From NCBI GenBank assembly GCA_963575745.1, contig CAUYUJ010015837.1, positions 1,520,040-1,584,039 of the forward strand: a DNA stretch of 64,000 bases. The letters are read 5' to 3'. Within the stretch, counting starts at the first letter, position 1, and the number at the start of each line of letters is the position of its first letter. Under the pieces are notes generated by a model. That model was not told the origin of the DNA and did not search any database. It was given only the letters and a program-made list of their open reading frames with translations. This document shows positions 44,201-56,200 of this stretch, piece by piece. A program made the translations under genes and the position numbers. Origin of the DNA: Prorocentrum cordatum. Lineage: Eukaryota > Sar > Dinophyceae > Prorocentrales > Prorocentraceae.

Positions 44201-47200
44201 CCAACTCTGAGACTAGGCCTCCTTCTTGATCAAGGATCATAATCTGCATTAGCCCAAAGTAGCGGATCCAGACACGCATGATGGTCGTCAACATCTCTTT
44301 TGGTGCTCTGTCTGCCACAACGTCCGCAACTTTATATTTCGAAAGTTCGTCGACTCTTAGGACCCACGTCTTGTCCCACATGAAGAACAAGTCAAGCCGA
44401 ACTCGGTGATTAAATCGTAGGGGTATCGTAATTCCTGCCTGTGGTTTCGTCATCGGTCTCGCGTGGTCTATGCATATCGAGCATGCCTGCGTAGCCAGAG
44501 CAATCACCGTACTGATGGTCTTGGTGCAACACTCCGCGCTTTTAAGAAACACAATCATGTCCGGCACGGGAGCGTGCCAGAAACGGATGTGAAAGCCCAA
44601 CACGAGGCGCATGTGTTCCTTCTTGTCGGTGGGCTCCTTTAGCCTGGTGACCATTTTGCTGAGACCGAACTTCGGCTTCACCTCGTACCAGTTCTTCATG
44701 GCGATCTCGGGTTCCTTCTTGTTTTTCTCCTTCTTGGGAGGAGCCGCAGCATGAGGTGCAGGTGCTGGAGGTGAGGTGGTGCAACCTCTGCGCCTGGTAC
44801 CTCTGGAAGAGCCTGAGGTACCTGCTGTTCATCGCCGTGAGGTAGAGACTCCAGTGGCATAATGGCCGGCTCGTCCTCATCGCGCTACTCCTTGACAGTA
44901 GGTAGGTCCTCATCTTCCTCCTTATTCGTCGCTGGCTCGTTCTCGTCACTCTTGATCTCCTGTTCGTCTTGAGCTGGTGCTGGTGGAGCCACTGCCTCTG
45001 GTACTGTTGGATCGTCATCATATTGTTGCTCTTCTGATGGTGCTGCTGCGGGTGCCTTCTTCTTCGTCTTCTCTGCTTTCTGTGCTGGTGGCGGTGCTGG
45101 TGCAAGTTTGCAGTTACCTGGCTTCCTGGTGTGTTCTTTGTCGGTCTTCGTGCCAAGCCTGCAACGTTCACATCCACAGTAGACGCAGGCGCGGACCAGG
45201 CGGAAGATGTCCTCAATGATGCCATCAGAAGTTCCCCGGATACACCGCTGCCTTGGCTGTCCGCTTGATGCCGTCTACCGCGCCAGTGAGATGTCCGTGT
45301 GCCGTCTTGCACTTGCAGTGCCTCACACATGCTCTCAACGGAAAAGTTGCGTCCAGCTCAGTCCGCTTCCTAACGGGCTTGTTCAACTCATTCGAGGCTC
45401 AAAGGCGCACTGATCCGTCACGTAGGTCTTCATGACACCGCTGTCGGCTGCCAGTGAGAAATCCGACTTGTCCCAGAAATCGTTTTTGTGATGATTCTCA
45501 ATTGCATCTCGCTGACCGTCGCTCTTGGAATCGCTGACATCCTTGTTCATAAATCTGATCGTCGGTGTCTGGTAACTTCGCTCCGTCTGGAGAGCCTTTG
45601 AATCCTTATGTCTGCTGGCGATTGACCATGGCGTGCACGTCGGTGACCAGAAGGTGACTGATATCTTGCAAACTCGTCGAAGATGATGAAGGTGGTTCTG
45701 ATGACGTGTATTCGCCATGTCCCAGCCATTTCGGTAATCTATGGCAAAACCCACCAGCAGACCTTGAGTATATGCACGATGGCTGAGACGACCGCTGCCT
45801 GACATTCATTCGTGCATGTCAACATGCGTGATGTCCATGTGCTTCAACCACCTCGTGTAGTTCTCGGGCGTCACCACCGGCAGCTGGGCTTCGAAGTAGA
45901 ACTCCTCAGGCATAGCTCGGTAGATTCATTCAATGTATTTCTTCGTGCCATCGTCGAAGTCATGTGGCTAGATATTCGTGCCGTTCCACTTCGTCGTCTC
46001 AAAAGATCTCCATCGCTGGTAATAGGCCTTGCCAGTCATCCGCTCGCCGTGGTAGGTGTCGTTCATTTCCGCTTCTGGTGTGTTGAATCTCACTCTCATT
46101 CCACTCTCTGAGGTCTGAGCTACTGAGTCGTCGTTCACACCAGTCGTCGTTGTCGCGCCAGCAGCAGCTGGAGCCACCATCTCCATCTTCCCGCTGGGCT
46201 TCACGTTATGCGAGTCAGGTACATAGGTGCTCAAACGCCGCCGTTGGCTTGGCTCGCCAAGAGCAGCTGGGGTCACCGTCTCCATCTTCCCGCTGCGCGT
46301 TCCGCCATGCGAGTCAGGTGCATAGGTGTTCAAACGCTGCTGCTGGTTCGGTTCGTCATTCTGAAAGAGAATAGAGAAACTTCCGTGTTTGATATTCCGA
46401 TGCCTTCGCCGTCCATGATCTTATCCATGTATGCTCTCACTGCTCGTCGGAGTCGGTCTCGTTCCTTCACTGTTCCAGCACTCGGGTCATCAACCGGCAA
46501 GATGTAGTGTCCAGATTCCGTGTAAAGAGCTCGCATGAATGCCGTCGGGCGCAGCTTATTGCCGAGGCCTTCCAGGCTGTTGATGATGAGTACTCCATCC
46601 TTGTTCGGCAAGATGCCCGTCAGGAGGCCCATCGTGTTGTTGATCATGCTTTCCAGCGGCATCAGTAATGGACATCTGCTGCCAGTGCCGCCCAACATGT
46701 CCGTAGTGAAGCTGCTATTTGGCAGAGCCTCCAAGTTCAGGGGTAGCTTCCCAAGTCCAAGAGATGGATTGGCCACACCGTCGTTTCCAGAAAGCTTCGC
46801 TGCCGAGCTCGTCACTTCCAGCTGCTGACCTTTGGGCCAGAGCAGCACTGCACAAACTTCACGAAGAGTCTCTGTGCCTCCTAGACCCTTGGCGGCGCCC
46901 GGGTCAATGATGAGGCCCAGCCGCCGTTCTCCTCGAACCGTATGGTATGCAAATGCCTTGCCAGCACCGCTGTTGTCTTCGTCATCTCCAAGGAAGATGT
47001 GTCGACTCAGCAGTGAGTTGTGCAGCAAGTCCGAGAAGCATCCTTTTTGCGGTGAGCCAGGTGTTCGTGCCGATGATGTAGCCTCTGGAGATCTGGTTCG
47101 TATCCGTTGGTGTTGGTCCTGATCATCGTCGTCCTCTGTGATCGTCGTCTGCTTCACAGGTCTCGAAGGAAGGTCAATCTTAGAAGACTGAGATCCGAAC

Positions 47201-50200
47201 TCCGTAGATGTCTGCGTCGATGTCCTGGTTGTGCCGTCCGAGCCGCGGCTGAAGGGGTTGTCACTCGTCTTCTCTTTCTGTACCTCTGGCATAGAGTCCA
47301 GGAGAGATGCCTTGAATGTCATTGGTCCGTTGCCTGGACGATCTCCATGTTGCTGTCATTTATTGAGGCATGTCTTGGTTCCTTTCCAGTAGAGCTGCGA
47401 TGGGTATTCATATCCTTGATCGTCCTCATTCTGATATGCTTTGTGATAGACATGTGCCTCTCGCCAACTGAGGGATGACTCATGTTCATAATGATCGTAC
47501 TCGTCCAGTCTGTAGGCTGGGCAGTCGAAATACTGCGTCTCATTTGTGCCGTCTGCAACCTCTTCGCGCATAGGATGCGGAGAATGGACAGCAGGCGTCT
47601 GAGGCATATCCCAAGAGCCCGCACTCGATGATGCTGAGGATGGTGGCGCTTCCTTTCGCGGCAGGTCCTCGTAGGCGTGCAGGTTGAGTCTGATATCATT
47701 TTGAGTGCCATCTGCTTTCGAACCAACCACCGATGCGAATCCATGACCACCTTGTTTTTGTCCGCTACCATGTCCTTATCCTTGTGGAGGTTGTCCTTTA
47801 TTCGCCGGGCAGTCCGAATTCCTGTGCCACTTGGAACCACAAACACTGCATCCATTACTGCCGCTGTCGCCGCCACCTGACGTTCGGCTCTTGGTGCTCA
47901 TCTTGCCGCTGGTTTTGTCCACCCCAGTGTGCTTGATGATCGTCCTCGTAGTGGCTACTGCTCCATCGTCCTTTACTTCGTCCTTTTCCTCCAGATCCGC
48001 GTCCTTTTGATCGTCCTCGTCCTTTGCCTCTGCTTTTACTCTTGCCTTTGCCTTCGCCGGTAATTGCCACCAAATCTGTATGGAGGTCGAAAACTTGACA
48101 TCTGGTATGCTTGGTCCAGCTCCGCGTCGTCAAGCCATGCCTCTATGTCTTCTGCCTCATACCAGATGCCGTCGTCGTATGCTCCGTAGCTTCCATCATC
48201 GTTTTCTGTCCAGTACTCTCTGTAATGCAGACCGCTTTCCTCGTCACAGGTCCAATATATCAGCTCGCCGTCTTCGTAGTCCTGGTAGTAGTCCAACACG
48301 TGCTCGGTCTCATTGTGTTCCTCCATATAGTGAGTGCCCGAGCTGCCTGTGTTCATTTCTGACTTGGCGATGCGTGTGAGCATTGAGTACACTTTCTGGA
48401 ACTTATCAAAGTCTCCATCTATATGCAACTTGATGTCGGCGATGCGCCTCGTCGGTAATCCACTCCATTTGAACAACATGTGTGTCAATCCGACGTTGCT
48501 GATCGTCGAGTTCGCCTTGTCATTCGCCTCTGTGTATCTCTCTATGAAGTTCAGCAAGTACTCCTGCAGGGTCTGATTGCTACGTCGAGTGTCTAGGAAC
48601 CTGTCCAAGAAATCACCCTGCTTATCTTGATCGTGTGCTTCGAATGCTTCTGTCAGCTTCTGCATCAAGTGTCTTGCTCCTGATATGTCTGCTTCGGCTA
48701 TGAGATTGCCTGCTGCATCTCGCTCTTCGTCAACTCTAGGCAATGCGAGGGCTGCGTCTCCTTTGTACTTCTGGTCACCTCTCGTCACCTCCAGACTCAT
48801 CGCAATAGTGAATGCTCGATCCAGAAGTCTTGACGCCATACTTGGTCCAGCCTCTCGCTCATCCAGCAGCGTCAGCCGCCACCAGAGATGCAACCTCTGC
48901 ATGTAGGCCTTGAAGGGGTATGAGTCGTCGAACGGTTTCCATCCTGGGAAGACATATCGTGCGAACTCCTGCAATCGATCTGGATGTTTGTGGTCAGCCG
49001 TTGTCTCTTGTCACAGTCGTGCTCAGGGATAAGTCGAACACACACAGCCTGACCGGCTGCTGTCGGGGGGCAAAGCAGATCTCCGCGTGTGGCGGTACCG
49101 TTCTTCTCACAGATGCTCTGGCGCTTCTCCTCGAAGGCGCTGGCCTTCGTGCGGGAGGAGCTGACCTCCGCTAAGAGCGTCCACACGGAGCGCTGCGCTG
49201 GCAACGCGTGGCCGCGGATCTGTTCCTCGAGATAGCGCCTTGCGGCGCCGGGTGCGCGCGATGGGGCCGCGCGCGTGGCATGGAGCCGTGGCTCCGCTAC
49301 CAAACTGGATTGTTTAGTGCGCAAGTCCCTGAGCCCTTGAGCCCTACTATGATTACGTCGGGTCTTCATCACTGTTGCTGCTACACTACTGTACATCATT
49401 CAGCCTCTGAACTGATACTACACTTGATCTTAGCCAAGCCCTGGAGTACATCTGAAAACTCACAGGGGGGGGAGGCACCAGGGAGGCCAGGGGAGCCAGG
49501 GGAGGCCGCGACGACGCGGCGACGGCCAGAAGACATCCCGAGACTCTCCATGGCACGCTCTAGCACGCCCTCCAAGACACTCCCCGGCGCACACTGTAGC
49601 ACGCAGTCCCAAGACATCCCCAAGACATTCCAGGGGGCACAGTCTAACACGCCCTCCAGCAGTTCTCTCCAAGACATTCTCTAGAGCACGCTCGACGACA
49701 CGACGGCCCGAGAAATACTGTAGCGCGAGATCACACCAGTAGGCATGATAATGGAGCAATCCGATGCCTGGGGGGGAATGGAGGAGGGGTGGGGGGGGAT
49801 GGGGGGGGCAAACCAGGGGGACCAGGGCGGCGAGCAACATCACTAATCCGACATACATAATAAAGCCGACATACATGATAATGAAGTGTCGAGCGGGAGC
49901 GTTGTTGTACGCGGGACGGCTTGCAACACCGAGGCGAAAGCGCTTATTCTGATTAGAGTATCCAGCGAGAGCGCAGGTTTTATTGTAGGGCTGGTTTGCG
50001 GCGACGAGCAAAAGCACTAGTGCCAATTGAATTGTGGGGAATATCGAGCGGGAGCGTTGTTGCACGGGGGACGCCATTCCTGAGTGAAAAACGAAGGTAT
50101 AGTGCGGGAGCGCTGGTTATTTGGGAGGGCCAGTTTTCGGCAGCGAGCAATAGCAACAGTCCTGAGTAAGAACTGAAAACATCGGGGGCCAGTTTGCGGC

Positions 50201-53200
50201 GCCGAGGGGACAGTGCCGTTCCTTAGTAAAAAGAGATGAGATATCGAGCGGGAGCGTTGTTCTTGCAGGGGGCCGGTGTGCGGTACCGATTCGAGAGTGC
50301 TGCTCCTGAGTAGAAGCGGGCACGTATCGAGCGGGAGCGCTGGCTTTGTTGGAGAGCTCTTGGCGGCGGCGGGCCAGAACACCAGTCCTCAGTGAATGGT
50401 GGGGAAGTCTTGAGCGCTAGCGTTCTTGGGGGGGCCGTTTCGATGCAACCCCGAAGCGCTCGAGCGCCAGCCTTTCAAAGAAAGTGTTGCCAGCGCCGAG
50501 ACGAGAGCGCCAGGGCGCCCTGGGGGGGCTCAGCAATAAGAATTGATTGCGTAGCGGTCTCAAATTCAATCAGACTCCGCATCGCGGAACCCCTGTTCAG
50601 CCACGCGCTCAGGGGCGGTGCAGGACTGCTGGGCCCCCACATTGATGTCTCTCCCAGGTGCTGCGGATGCTTCGCGTGATCAGGACCCTGAAGGAGCTCC
50701 ACTTGATAATGGCCTGCATCCTTGGGTCATTCCGGTCCCTGTTTTGGAGTTTGATGATGATGAGCGTAATCTTCTATATGTTCTCGCTTGTATTCGTACA
50801 GCAGGCGGCCACGTATTTGAGCTTGGGCAACGCTAGTGACGAGATGGAGGCACAAATCATCAAGAATTACGGGTCGGTAGAGGCAAGCATGTTAACCTTA
50901 TTCAAAACCATCTTCGGCGGTGACGACTGGTCCACGTTCTATGACACTATGGCGGAGGTGAGTCTCATCGGGCAGATCCTCTTCGTGACTTTTGTGGCTT
51001 TTGCGCAAATTGCCCTATCCAGCTGCCTTCGGCCAACCCCTGCACCGTGCCTGCGCAACAGCGCAGCAGGAGGGAACTTGAATGGTTAGCGCTGCGCGTA
51101 TGCCCACCAGCACATCCAGGAACGATGGATGCCCAGGGGAGCTGCGCTTCTCAGGGGAGCGTGGCATCAATTTGAGAGCTCGGGGAGCCTCCGTGGGCCA
51201 GAGGCTTCTTGAATGCCTATCGGAGTCTCTTGGGATGTCTCTTGGGAACTAGAGGCCTCTTGGGGCGTTTGGGGGGCATCCTGGCGGCTCATGGGGCCTC
51301 TTGGGGCGCCTTGGGGCCTCTTGGAGGCCTCTTGGGACTTCTTGAGGGCCTTGTGGCGGTCTTCAGAGGCTCTTGGGGCGTCTTGGGGGCATCTTGGGAG
51401 CCGCCTGGGGGCCTCGTGGAAGCCTCTTTGGGGCCTCGTGGGCCGACTTGGGCCTCTCTTGTGGGACGATTGGGCTGTTTTCGAGCTACCTTGCAAGCAT
51501 GTTGGCCCATTTGGGGCGGTCGCAAACCCACACAAGCGAGAACATCTGCATCCTTCAACAACCTCAGAAAAATCAAGGTTGGTTCCCTCCTTTGGCTCTT
51601 CGGGAGTGCCTCTTTGAGCCTTCTGGGGCCGTCTTGGAAGCCTCTTGAGCCTTATTGAGGCCGTCTTGGGAACCTCTTGAGCCGTCATGGGCCATATTAG
51701 GCCGTCTTGGTGTCATCTTGGTTGTTTGTAAGCCCCCCTTGGAAGCCAGCTTTGCCGCCTGGAGGCTGCAAAGCACGCCAGATAGCAAATTCAGGGGCGG
51801 CGACTTTCTTTGAGGGCTTGCTTCTGGGGGGGGGCGAGGGGGGGGGCCTTAGAAATACCAAAGAAACCTTCCAGACAACGAGAAGCATTCTAATACGCCC
51901 ACTCCGTGCAAGCACCGTGGCGGATTGAACATCCTTACAGGCACCACGGGACAGATGGAACGGCGCGTTGGTGAGGGAATAGTATGGACATCGCGCCGCG
52001 CCGGAGGGTCTGAGCAGGGAGGGAGGGGAGACTCGGACGAGGTTGAGAGGGTAGAGCTTGGCTCGAACGTGTGCATTTTTCCTCGGCGAGGATAATCGAG
52101 GAGCATGTTGGGTCATCTTGCGAAAATATACACGCACGAAATCGCAAACTGCAGGAGGAATGGACGTCCGAGTGATGGCGAGGGGGAGAGGCGAACTTGA
52201 ATGACCGACACGGCGAGAAAGAGCGACACCCTCTGGCCCAGAGGGACATGCGCATTGGCGCTAGCCTGAGCAGCCGCGTGCTCGGAGAGCAGCTTCTCTG
52301 TAGCAGGGACTCAAGACTTAAAGCGTTCCATTGCCATTACCCATCGCAGGCATATTTGTCGAGAACGCCCTCAAACTGGCCGAGCCTCACTATTATGACA
52401 AGGCCAACGATCACAGCAGGATGGTGCACGAACAGGCTGCGCGCGCAACGCCAATCCTACACTCACACCGATGATGCATCCCCTTCTTCTCCCACTCCTC
52501 TTCCCATGGTGGGGGAAGAGGCTTTTTGATTCGCGCAGGCGATTGCCCTGAAAGATATGCTGACGCATTTCGACGCTGACAATGACGGCTCGATATCCAA
52601 GGCAGAGTTCTTCGAGATGATCACCGACCCCAGGAGAGCCCGGCGGGAGTTTGTTTTCCACCCCTGCACAATCTGATCGACTAGACGTAAGAGTGACCCT
52701 TCGCCGGAGTGACCTTTGGTGTGGGCACCTTGGGGCCCCCCGATCGCCAAACGCGATGCGATAGTGGTGTCTTGCGCGCCCGTGTTGGGTCACCCCGCGG
52801 CCCCCCAAAAACCGCACACCTAAGGTCACTCTTACCCAGGGTCACTCTTGCGTGTGGCCGATCTGAGCACTTCTCCCCTTTGTCCTAATCGGCATTTCCA
52901 GTTGTGGCGCCTGCGGACCTGGCCTCCGCGGACACCATCTCTTGCGTACAGGATGCCCCTGCGGCGTGGAGCTGCGTGCCACAGACACGGGGCGGGCAGA
53001 GCGGATCCCTAACAGCCTTAAGTCACGACGGAGGGTTATGCCCATTTTCGGCTTCCGGCAGCCCTCATCGGGCCTCGGGACCATCAACGAAGGATTCAGG
53101 ATAAAAAGTCAGTCCGGGGGAAGGGATCTAGACCTCTGGGGAGCCACGCTGCGAAAAATCACGGCGGAGGACGTCTGGGATCCACGGGCGCTTGCTTCTC

Positions 53201-56200
53201 CGCTGAGAGCAACCTGTGCGGTGCGCAGGAGCCGCATCTCGAATGCATCTAGTGGGCCAGGCTTTTCAGGCACAGTGAGTCCTCCCCCCTCGTCTCCCAC
53301 CGCCCTCACCAACCCAGCAGCATAACCTCCTGGTAATGCACACTCAGATCCGAATCCAAACTTGGACTCGCCCTCGTGCTCAAAGCCAAGACTGCACTCG
53401 AACTCGGTTCGAATATTGACTCGGACCCAGGCTGAAACCCACAGTCTGACCATTGTCTAGGCCCCGCCCAGTGCCAGACTCAGATACGCGCTCGGACTTA
53501 GACTCTGGCTCGGTGCCAGATTCAGAATTCTGACCGAGACCCCGCAGTGTCAGGTTCTGATTCGGGCTTAAATTCAGGCCAGGCCCAGACACTGACTCAG
53601 ACCTAGCTTTACCTCCGAATTGAAGCCCAAGTTATTGACGCTTCGCGCATCACCACCAGCGCATCCAGAAACGATGCCCAGGCGAGATGCATTGATCGGG
53701 GAGTGGGGGAGCATACAGCAGACCAAAGAGGGGGGGGGCAGCTGTCAAACCTAAGATCGGGAATCAGCCTCAGCAGGCCCATGAGTCAACCATAAAGGCC
53801 TTCGTGGACCTTTCGATCTGGAAGCTTCTTGGCAGCTTTCTTGGGATTCTCTTGGGGCAATGTTTGAAACCCTTTGGAGCTCTCTTGGCCTCTCGGCTCT
53901 GCGGCGGGGGCTCTGTATCCAGGGACTTCGGCAGGTGGTGCCTGTGGATATCTTCGGACCCCCTGGGGTCAAATCTTCAGACTGAGGAGGAAAGGGTAAT
54001 TAGGCCCATACCGACCTTTCCCTCGTTTTCCTTTTTTGGGGCCTCCTGGGAGGCCCTCTCTTACATTCCTTACGTTCTCTTACATTCCTCGAATTCTCTT
54101 ACACTACTCCTACGCAGGTCTTCGATTGCCTTTTTCTGGGTGCTCGTATCTCCGGCTGCATACGTGAACATGCCGGCTGAAAAGCACCATATGGGGACTC
54201 CAATGAAGAGCGTGCTCAAAACATCTGATCAAATGCGATGCACGGGAAGTTCACCACTAACAGTTGACGAAGACGGATCTCGAGCTTTACAGCACGAGTT
54301 CCAGCAACATGTGCAGGAGCTGGCGAGGCGACCTGTTCCAACATGGTGATCACTACCCCCCAAACACTTACTACTGATACCTTCTGGGGGATTGTGAACT
54401 AGCAGTTGGACCCGATCCGGAAAAATATTCTGGCCATTACAGATCACGGTGCTTCACAATATGACCTCCGGACGGCCATCAACACGCTGAAGGACGAGAT
54501 TAACGGCCTGACAAACATAAATTTGCTTATTGGGGTCGTACTACACGTGACGTCCGCCAACTTCGGGCCCCAATTCTGCGAGGACTGCGTCAAGTAGGGA
54601 CACGGCGACGCAGAATAAACTGCAACAGCTTGAACGGGACCTTCAGCAACTTAAACAACAGCGTGTCGCGCTTGATTGCCGTTCGGAGCAAGATCCTGAT
54701 GAAAAGCGGTCGTTGGCAGGTGTTTTGGGGAATTTTGCGGGGTTTGACATGTTCAACACAGCGGCGGCACGGATCAAGGACAAGTTTTCCGAAGTAGACG
54801 AGCCCACCCCGTACAACTTGTACATGACAGGCGGTTCGACTACAGTTTTGCACGCAGGGTTTGCCACCAGGCTGGGCAGGGATACTGCCGTGGCTTTGGT
54901 CAAAAGTGCGGAGTTCGACTTACATCGGAATATTGCATGGGCATCGCCCGACCGCCATCCTCTAGAGAGAGCCGCTCGAAATTGCTGCTTCGGGTTGAAG
55001 TACTTTCTCAAAAGACACCATGCATTCGACGTACACCATAAGTGCATCAAATGAGGTTCCTTACCCAGTTCGTGTGGGTGGCCAATTGGCTCTTACTCTC
55101 ATTACGGACGGCACGCATCTTACTCGCATGTGGGAAGAGGAATGAGAAAAGTGGGAGGATCTGTATCAACACGACCAACTAATATAACTGGTGGCGACAT
55201 GTGATTCCTTAGTATCCAGGGCGACAGCAGGGAGTTAGGGAGGGCCGAAGGGCAAATCTAAAGGTCATAGGAAAGCGCAGGAAACACGCCAAGTATCTGG
55301 GAACGTCCTGCTTGATACTGGAGCCGCTGGACAAGGACATCAACACTCTGATCCGTCTTGCGTTTTGAGCTCTGGGGTGGTTCCGGGCAAAGCTACTAAT
55401 CTCTCCAACATGTCGGTTTCAGATGAGTTCCCCCGGGTCGTAAACGGAGCCGTTGAAGATGGACGTTTTCGTCCTAGTTCGCTTGGTGCCAATGGTCCTG
55501 GACGCACCCTGGGCAAAGTTGTCGCTATGATCGGACCTACGGAATCGTGCACATTTTCTGCAGCCGGCTTGGGCAACGACACCAGACCGCAGCAACATTT
55601 CTATATTCCATATTCCTTACCTTCGCCTCTTGCTATTCCGCTGGCTTTTTCCGCATTTGTTTTGGCCTGCCACCGTCAGGGACTCTGGCTCGCCTGACTA
55701 TTTCGGCGCATGCGTATCCTGCGCCGACGCCCGCAATTTTCAGGCCAGGGAAGTTCCCGGACTCTTGGGGGAGATCCAGGCGGACGTTTTCTTCACTCCA
55801 AGCGATGCGTCTTGGCACGTGGAATGTGGAAGGGACGCGAGGGAACTCAGTCATCAAGCTAACGGAAGTGGCCCACATCGTGGACAACTGCGCCGTCGAC
55901 CTGGTATGCACGCAGGAAGCGCAACTACATGGAGCCGGATATTTCATTCAAGATGGTCATCTTTATATTCTCTCTGGCGGGGCGAATTTGGAATCCAGAT
56001 CCGATGCAGGTGTAGGGTTCGTCATGTCACCTCGGGCGCGTTCTGCTGTCGTCGCTTCTGGAGCTATCGGACCCAGCGCGGCCGTGCTCAAAATCAAGGT
56101 CGTCGGAGGCGGCATCTTGACGCCCATTTCCGCATATGCCCCCCGCAGCGGGCGTGGCCCAGGATGATTTCAGACGCCCCATGCTGCCCTTGCCCAACAC

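Larger units (their letters stand above)
39437..49450 (-). mobile_element. Ty1/copia retroelement, antisense in channel intron 1
   Basis: On - the order is gag, CCHC, protease, methyltransferase-like module, integrase, reverse transcriptase, RNase H. Integrase before RT is the copia arrangement. The block is bounded by perfect 13-bp direct repeats TCTGAAAACTCAC (39,424-39,436 and 49,451-49,463). By eye I find no long terminal repeats. The 5' end on - carries a 24-base piece of U2 snRNA. Several frameshifts and stops show it is an inactive copy. Confidence 0.8.
31405..50657 (+). other. Channel intron 1 (19,253 bp)
   Basis: The donor is AAG|GCTCGG and the acceptor CTCCCAG|GTGCTG, phase 0. It contains a pentamer repeat, three copies of a 0.5-0.8 kb repeat, the 90-bp satellite, long GAC/GGCCAGGGAGG minisatellites and a 10-kb antisense Ty1/copia element. 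Confidence 0.8.
51022..52349 (+). other. Channel intron 2 (1,328 bp)
   Basis: The donor is TCCA|GCTGCC and the acceptor CATCGCAG|GCATATT. It is filled by the CCTCTTGGGG minisatellite and a SINE-like repeat. Confidence 0.75.

Noticed and set aside
49414-49437. Complete U2 snRNA gene
   Set aside because: Only 24 bases match; the 5' stem, Sm site and 3' stems are missing.
39437-49450. LTRs of the copia element
   Set aside because: Comparing about 250 bp at each end by eye shows only short shared words (AGTGTAGT); no long direct repeat beyond the 13-bp pair.
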